NCBI GenBank assembly: GCA_002633005.1
Contig: NMRA01000044.1
Location: 663,568-727,567, forward strand
Length of the DNA: 64,000 nt
Origin: Phoronis australis
Taxonomy: Eukaryota; Phoronida; Phoronidae
Direction: 5' to 3'
The stretch's first letter is position 1; every line of letters begins with the position of its first letter. Of the stretch, positions 58,103 through 64,000 are shown piece after piece. Both the position numbers and the translations under genes were made by a program. Under the pieces are notes generated by a model. The model searched no databases and was not told the origin of the DNA. It saw nothing but the letters and a program-made list of their open reading frames with translations.

Positions 58103-60011
58103 CTTCACTGTGCGCAACAGGGGAGGGAAACACTGAATTTGCCGAATGTTAGTGTACTTTTCTGGTTGACTACAAACGAAAGGTATTTATCTACAGAATC
58201 ATAAAAACCCCAAATACAAATAAATCTGTGTTACTGAATCGTATTTTCAGTTAAACTGTTTTGACAAGTGGTGCAACAGCAAAGTTTTCTGCTTGTAACA
58301 AACGATCCAAATATTCATCCATGAAATTGTAAATGAAACGTACCAGTCCTTTCTTCAGCACGCAACTTTCCTGCAAGATGTAGTCACAGGGTTAGACATT
58401 TTCTTTTATACATTCAACAAAATGTGTTCCACATGTCCCATGAGTGTCACAAGGCCCACACTTTCATCTACCACGTAAGCCAACATTTAAAACGTATTTT
58501 TAACTACTCGTGTTCTCTAGATGACTATCATTAGCGTGTGATGTTGTGCCGATTACGTATTTTCACGAGGCTGAAATATTTATACCACATATTCAAACTT
58601 TGGTCCACATTTTTGCACCAACTCCCATGCAATAACCATGTCAAGAAAGCCTACAGTAAACATGTAGGTTATTCCACGGACACATGACACGTCAATGAAA
58701 GGGATGGCTAACCATTCCAAATTTAGCCACTTCCTGTCAATTGCAGGATTTACACGTTTTCTGTCTATAATAAGCCACCCGATTTAGAACAAAACTCCTG
58801 AAACTGGTGGTACTCAGACATTTTCGATTAATTTGTGTTGCTCAAAATGTTGCCTAGCTGCGACGTCCAATAAAGAGCAAAATGATGCGTGTGTTTTCTA
58901 CTGTGAAATGGTTCGATTACCTTAATCCGTTCGGAATGTTCTCCGACTAGTCTACATTTTTATAACGATAATTCCTGTATGTATATTCCGATTCTAGTAT
59001 ACGACTTTTGAGCGACTGACTAATACACTCTCCGACGAGCCGTTTTATTCCGGAAACCTTGTAACTTTTGCTGAATTCAGAGTATTCGCGACTTGGATAG
59101 CTACAGGTATTGTTGATAAGTCCTCTAAAATTTCATGCGATCTCGATTCGAAGATGACGTAAGTGATTAGTCACCGATAAATTGATAAAATCAATCACAC
59201 ATGCTATTTTTCTGTCAATAAAATGTACATGACGTTTCAGCTCACGCTAAGATTTCTCGTGTATAGAAAGTTTAAGGGATTATTACCCCATTTTTAACAC
59301 ACGAGCCTTCTGCAAAGTACGTCAGCACGATTGTGCACGAGATTGTGCTGCGCAAGCACTCACACAACCCGCTGAATGTATGAACGACGTATACTTTTTT
59401 TGCCTACAAAATGCATAAAGGAATGTGTAAAACGATGGCTTACAGTGGGCGGCAGTTTATGCATGATTTTGAAGTGGCGTTATTTGACTCCTTTTTCTGA
59501 AGCATGGGAGTGTTCATTTTTCTGAAAAATACTTCGATGAAATAAAAGACATTTCTAGGCATGTTTTCAACAACACTCAGTAGCTCAGGGATGTTGCCAA
59601 TTTCTTGGAAACATATTGGTGCAAAAAGGCCACGTTGCGATCAACGACACTAACCGAGTGAACCCTTCCCTACCGGCCCGCCGGCAAGCCGACAGTACAA
59701 AAACGGTGCAAGCGCCGCCATAATGCTTGAGCGGTAAACACAGGCTTGAACACATGAAGGCAGTTAGAGGGTTGCCCACAGGAGGGCGCTTACTTATTTA
59801 ACATTTGTTTTCTTTTAAACAAATTAGTATCAGATGAGTGACAGTAAATTTTCAGTTTTCATGAAAGAAAACTTAATTACCATTAGATGTATTACAGTGT
59901 AATTTTATTTCTTAAAAAAATTTTCACCAAATTACTCATTTAAATCCGCCATTTTGAAATTTCCGTTGGAGAACACTTGAACTGTTTAGAGATTTTCTAC
60001 ACTTTGAAACC
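58103..60011. other. Upstream region of the vWA gene; no other gene seen
   Basis: I see no TATA box at a useful distance from 58102 and no further exon that I can support. ORFs are short. Confidence 0.4.
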
Positions 60012-60963
60012 CAGTGGCGGATCTAGGATATCACAAGGGGGGCCCAACATTTTGTCTGGCTGTAAGCATTTGCGGAAACCACGATTGTAGATGCGTATAG
60101 CACCGAATGGGGGGAGGTCGCCCAGGAAATTTTTCTGTTTTTTTCCTCTAAAAATCAAGCATTTTCCTTGATTCTTGAAGTATTATCCAAGAAAAAAGCA
60201 AAAAAACAGAGAACTTGCCAAACAGGACAAAATGCAAGTTCCACAGACTCGAACTCACGACCTGGCAGTTAGAGCGCAATCCATGTACTTACCACTACAC
60301 TACCACGGTTTCACTACTATTCTTACTCTAAGAGACCTACTTGTTTACAATCCACAGCGTTAGCACACGAAACCTACTTCTTTTTGTAATGCTTATTACA
60401 CGTTTCATATTTTGTGCAATCAGTTCTTAACAAATTTGCTGTATTTAAAATAGTCTTCAAATGCCCAAAAGACCAAATCCGTTTTTCATGTTGGCAATAA
60501 TGACGGGATTGCGTTGGAAATCGTCTTAAATTAAGGTTTGACAAAGAGAGAATTATGAGTTTCTGAGTGATTCACTAAGGCTTCGATTAAAATTCACATC
60601 TTACCAGCAGCTTCTATTTTTTCATCGTCACTCAGGTTCCATTTTCTTTAAAAATGAAGTAAATTTTCTTCAATGCAGAGTGGAGCAGACGACGGAAACG
60701 GAGTCGTAGTGCGAAGTGCTACTGCCGGTCGCCTGGGATATCGCGGGAGAGCCTATACTTAGCCATAGTTTCGTTACGAATGCGCCGTGTTCTGAATTTG
60801 ACAATTGAAATTGGATCTGAGCCCCCCCNAACACTAAAACTGCACACATTTAAATCTTGTTTCATCCGTATAATTTTAATCACCGGGGTTAATTAATAAA
60901 CTCAACATTTCCCTACGCTCTTGCTGTTTTATTTTTTGCGGCAGCCCCCTAAATCCGCCTATG
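60012..60963. repeat. Possible hAT-like non-autonomous element
   Basis: Left end CAGTGGCGGATCTAGGATAT resembles the CAGTGGCGGAT ends of hAT-type miniature elements. Near 60945-60963 the degenerate inverse CCCCTAAATCCGCCTATG is seen. No target duplication. A tRNA-like segment lies inside (60240-60308). One ambiguous base at 60829. Confidence 0.4.
60240..60308 (-). repeat. tRNA-like SINE head
   Basis: Minus strand: TAGTGTAGTGGTAAGT (A-box-like) and GTGAGTTCGAGTC (B-box-like). The acceptor arms do not pair. Similar in build to 54411-54478. Confidence 0.45.
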
Positions 60964-62786
60964 TACCAACTTGTGTGACAGAATAGTGAAGGATTTTGAC
61001 AGTGAATATGAGATATCTGGTCAGTTTCATATTTGTTTGTTTTGAATGCCGTGCCAATGTCTGTAAGAGTACAGATTATTCCTCAGACGTTCTCAGCTTC
61101 TGCTCGTCTCCAAACCCAATACAAATTACAATATACTACAAGATATGACACTAGGGATTAAGAGGTTCCGCGAGTGTTTCACTTCATCCGACCATATCAA
61201 ACACAAAACTCGGAATAAATGTACGTAAAACGGGTCTAGCAAACCACGAGTAACTGTTATTTCTTCTGATAGCATTTACGTACGTAGCCTTGGTAGGGTG
61301 AGCGAAGCAAAATACAAATGTCATCAGAAACACTTGAAAAAGTTCTAAATGGTAGCTCTAGACATGCCATTTATACGAGAACAAAAACAATTGAAAAAAT
61401 AACCATCGACTTGGCTTTTTTGACTTGTGACAGGACATTTTTGAACCTGAAACGAGATTTTTTGAAAAAGAGAGCAAATTATTACCTTGAAAGTTACAGA
61501 ACACTTCAAGAATTACTATGGTTCAGTAAAAAGCTTCTTTTATTCCAAACGATTTTAAAACAGTTCTAAAAAATGAAATTTGCATAACAAATGAATTCAA
61601 AAAGAGCAAAAACCAGAAACCTACTAGTCTTTTTCAGAGTATTTCAATATTTATTTAAAAACCTATGAGTTTATGTGATTTATTCTTTTTTCCCAATTAA
61701 GATCAATGTTTTCTCAATCTTATGTTGCACACTTTATGATAAAAATGATAATTTGCATTTTTCTATAAACAAAATTAAATTGGACCATAAAATTTCAACG
61801 AACTATTAACCAATTTCATTCCTATCAAATAATATAGGAACTGAAGGTGTTGTTTTGGTAACCATCCAAAAAGAGCATATTCGTATTCTAAAATGTTTTG
61901 ATGCACTAAAGAGTTGACTGAACAATTATTTTAGTACAAAACGTACTTTTCTAAAAATGAAACTGATCACAGCGCCACCACGAGGTAGAAAAGATGTAAC
62001 AAAAATGGTTTTGAAGAAAATTACAAAGACTGACTTTTTCCCAAAAACTGAAGTTAAATTGAACTTTAAAAGCATTCTGTACTATTTTGATGAGAATATT
62101 TTACCAATTGGGACACTTTTCGTAATCTAGAGAAGTTTTGACATTTTTGATATTTGACCAATCAGGTTCGAGTGCAGTTTGAACCCTGGAAAGGTCAAAT
62201 TGTTCTTGAAAAGTGAGTTTACATTTTAGAAGCGTTCCTTAATAGAAATGGTGTGATAAAGTGACAAATGTGATGAGGAATGGATTAGGACATGATTGGT
62301 GATTATGACAATGAGTGTACATTTTCAGGATTTTTCCAGGTGAGAAAGTGACGAGGCTGTAAATAAAAATACATTTTGTCATATTTTATCGAAAAAAATG
62401 AAACATTTACACTCATGTTTGAAAGCAGAATTTTTTAGGAAATAGTTTGATATAAACATTATTAAAATCCGTTCAGTAACGGCCATTTAGCAGCTGAAAA
62501 TTTGACCCCCGCTGTAAGTCACAAAAATTTACAGGTGTGTGAGAAATGTGTGAAGTGCTCGCATCACCTCAATTTTCAAAAAAAATTATTAATGTCCCCA
62601 TTTGTTGTAATGGATATCGATAGAAAGAAGAAAGCTTAAATATTTCGCTGGTATACTTTTCACTTTCCACCACTTAGCTTGCGAATAGATATGACCTTGT
62701 GAAAATCATGAAAAATGGCAAAATTTCGCTCTTGCTGAATTTTGGCCATATTGGTTTGCTCAGCCTAGCCTAGGCAATTACATAGT
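60964..62786. other. No recognisable gene (1.8 kb)
   Basis: AT-rich. The 83-codon plus-strand ORF at 61318-61569 (MSSETLEKVLNGSS...) has no known motif and biased Lys/Leu composition; I do not call it a gene. Confidence 0.4.
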
Positions 62787-63105
62787 AGCCTAGGCAATTA
62801 CATCGCCCTGGATGCCACAGGTATTCAGGGGCGATAGCACATCCCCAAAAAGTTACGAATTTCACATGAACCTCTTATTAACACATACCATAAGTCTGGA
62901 CACTATTCACTTAACATAATTTGAACGAAGCGGCTTGCTCGAGTTTCCCTTACCGGGTGCCAATTTTGAGCAACTGCGACAGATTTTCATCGATTTGTTC
63001 AAATTATCTTAACTGAATCTGTATTTTGGAATTCTTAACTTCTTGTGGGGATGTACGTACGCCCCTGTATGCCTGCAACATCCAAGGTGATGCAGTTGCC
63101 TAGCA
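62787..63105. repeat. Miniature inverted-repeat element
   Basis: Arms 62787-62846 (GCCTAGGCAATTACATCGCC...) and 63044-63105 are inverted copies with some differences, spaced by ~200 bp that also occurs at 1738-1900. The left arm is preceded by a partial duplication of its first 18 bases (TAGCCTAGGCAATTACAT at 62767 and 62785). No ORF. Confidence 0.65.
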
Positions 63106-63607
63106 ATTAAGGTGCCCTGCTTCATCGAGTTCACAACAAATTCGCGATCAAAGCATAAAAATCTTCCCAAAAAGCCAATGCGTACCGTCATGGAAATCGC
63201 GAATTCGTTGCGGAATGTCAGAACATTAATAACTCCTCATTTATCCAGACCAGTTTTTGTGTGAAGTGAAGCACTCGTGGAATTCCTAGTTCCGAGTGTC
63301 ATGCATTGTGGTATTATAGTGTATTGGGGATGATCAGAAGTTGAGGATGCCTGTGATTTAAACCACAGGCCGAAGAATTTCCCTAAGTTAACCACTAAAG
63401 AAACATAAAGGTTGGATACTAAAACTTTGCCAAGCCTAGGTTTCCAGTTTCAACAGTTCTAAATCCAGCTGTGTCCACCTCCCTAAGATTGGTTTTACAT
63501 AAGCAGGGATATTCCTGACCATATTTGAACCTGTGCCCTTTGGGTGCCCCTAATGATATAAAGTGTCTTTTTTCAAAACGTTGTGTCTAGCAGACTTGGT
63601 GAATTAA
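63106..63607. other. No recognisable gene; ends with TTAA target of the next element
   Basis: Short ORFs only. TTAA at 63604-63607 directly precedes the THAP element. Confidence 0.4.
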
Positions 63608-64000
63608 AGGGGAATGCCACCCGATTTAATTAGTCTTTTTTACCGTCTTAATCGGTCTATATCTACATCGCCTCTTATACGGTAGACCTCACCTTGCCGA
63701 GAGGCGTCGTGTTAATCTGTGGGGAAGGTGAGAAACGACGCAGCAACGTCAGTGGTTCGCCTGCAGAGTGAATGCCGCTATATTGCGGTGCATCGTTCCC
63801 GCTTGTCCGAACTATATGAAGCTGCGAAGAAAGCGGGTATGTCGATTTTTTGACTTCCTCGAGAGCCAGAAATGCTTAGGAAGTGGGTTGCGGTAGTTAA
63901 AAATGAAAGGTACGCTGTCGATAGCAAGTATGAGGCCGTCAAACATCTCCGTGTCTGTGGCCGGCATTTCGTTGACAGTGATTTCTCTGACGAATTACGG
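63608..64000 (+). mobile_element. Left end of a TTAA-inserted, THAP-bearing element (cut by window end)
   Basis: TTAA then AGGGGAATGCCACCCGATTT. Purine-rich AGGGG ends after TTAA are what Kolobok-type elements show. A THAP ORF begins about 160 bp inside. The right end lies outside the window, so the inverted repeat cannot be checked. Confidence 0.5.
63766..64000 (+). CDS. THAP-domain zinc-finger ORF, partial at window end
   Basis: Reads CIVPACPNYMKLRRKR, then CRFFDF, and after a one-base shift in a C/T run PREPEMLRKWVAVVKN, followed by VCGRHFVDSDF. This gives the C2CH set (two Cys at the start, Cys and His in CGRHF), the Trp at 63884-63886 and the F.FP element of THAP domains, which bind DNA. 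No ATG precedes the first Cys in frame; CCTGCAG at 63759-63765 could be a splice acceptor. Only the single-base shift near 63857-63862 disturbs it. Continuation unknown. Confidence 0.6.

Noticed and set aside
61318-61569. 83-codon ORF (MSSETLEKVLNGSS...)
   Set aside because: Lys/Leu-rich chance ORF in AT-rich DNA; no motif or splice evidence.

Overview
The window reads as repeat-rich nuclear DNA from an invertebrate animal, probably aquatic. Coding sequence is split by GT-AG introns, there are no operons, and most of the sequence is transposable-element debris: BEL/Pao and Ty3/gypsy LTR elements, APE-type LINEs (one with a 2A-like peptide), THAP-bearing TTAA elements, foldbacks and tRNA-like SINE heads. 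The phylum cannot be fixed from sequence alone. A secreted vWA plus chitin-binding protein and VMO-I-like exons fit a mollusc, other lophotrochozoan, lancelet or cnidarian.

Layout. 0.4-0.8 kb: tail of a Ty3/gypsy pol. 3.2-14.3 kb: a BEL/Pao element (304-bp LTRs, 5-bp target duplication) with its integrase split by a 5.0-kb inverted-repeat insertion, which itself holds a 1.67-kb TTAA-flanked element with THAP and P2X7-tail-like coding remnants. 17.9-19.6 kb: a ~420-bp higher-order tandem array. 20.6 and 37.5 kb: possible VMO-I-like exons. 21.7-26.0 kb: two degraded minus-strand members of an uncharacterised gene family. A third, N-terminal copy lies on the plus strand at 31.5-32.6 kb. The family carries EAD / DxD / (G)CD motifs reminiscent of FEN1/XPG nucleases and a Cys-rich tail. 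26.9-28.4, 30.2-31.5, 33.5-37.3 and 39.9-41.2 kb: four non-LTR elements or fragments. 41.9-51.2 kb: a second BEL/Pao element whose interior is stitched from overlapping pieces at single-N joins.

51.3-58.1 kb is the most gene-like part. Candidate exons of a one-pass membrane protein lie at 51.3-52.2 kb. At 55.1-58.1 kb, on the minus strand, I can assemble a four-exon gene (signal peptide, vWA, Cys-rich chitin-binding-like C-terminus, nearby AATAAA) giving exactly 268 codons including the stop. The window ends inside another TTAA-flanked element that starts a THAP-domain ORF.

The only probably functional host gene I can assemble is the vWA/chitin-binding one. Almost everything else is mobile DNA in various stages of decay. 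All family names come from motif recognition by eye; no search was run.
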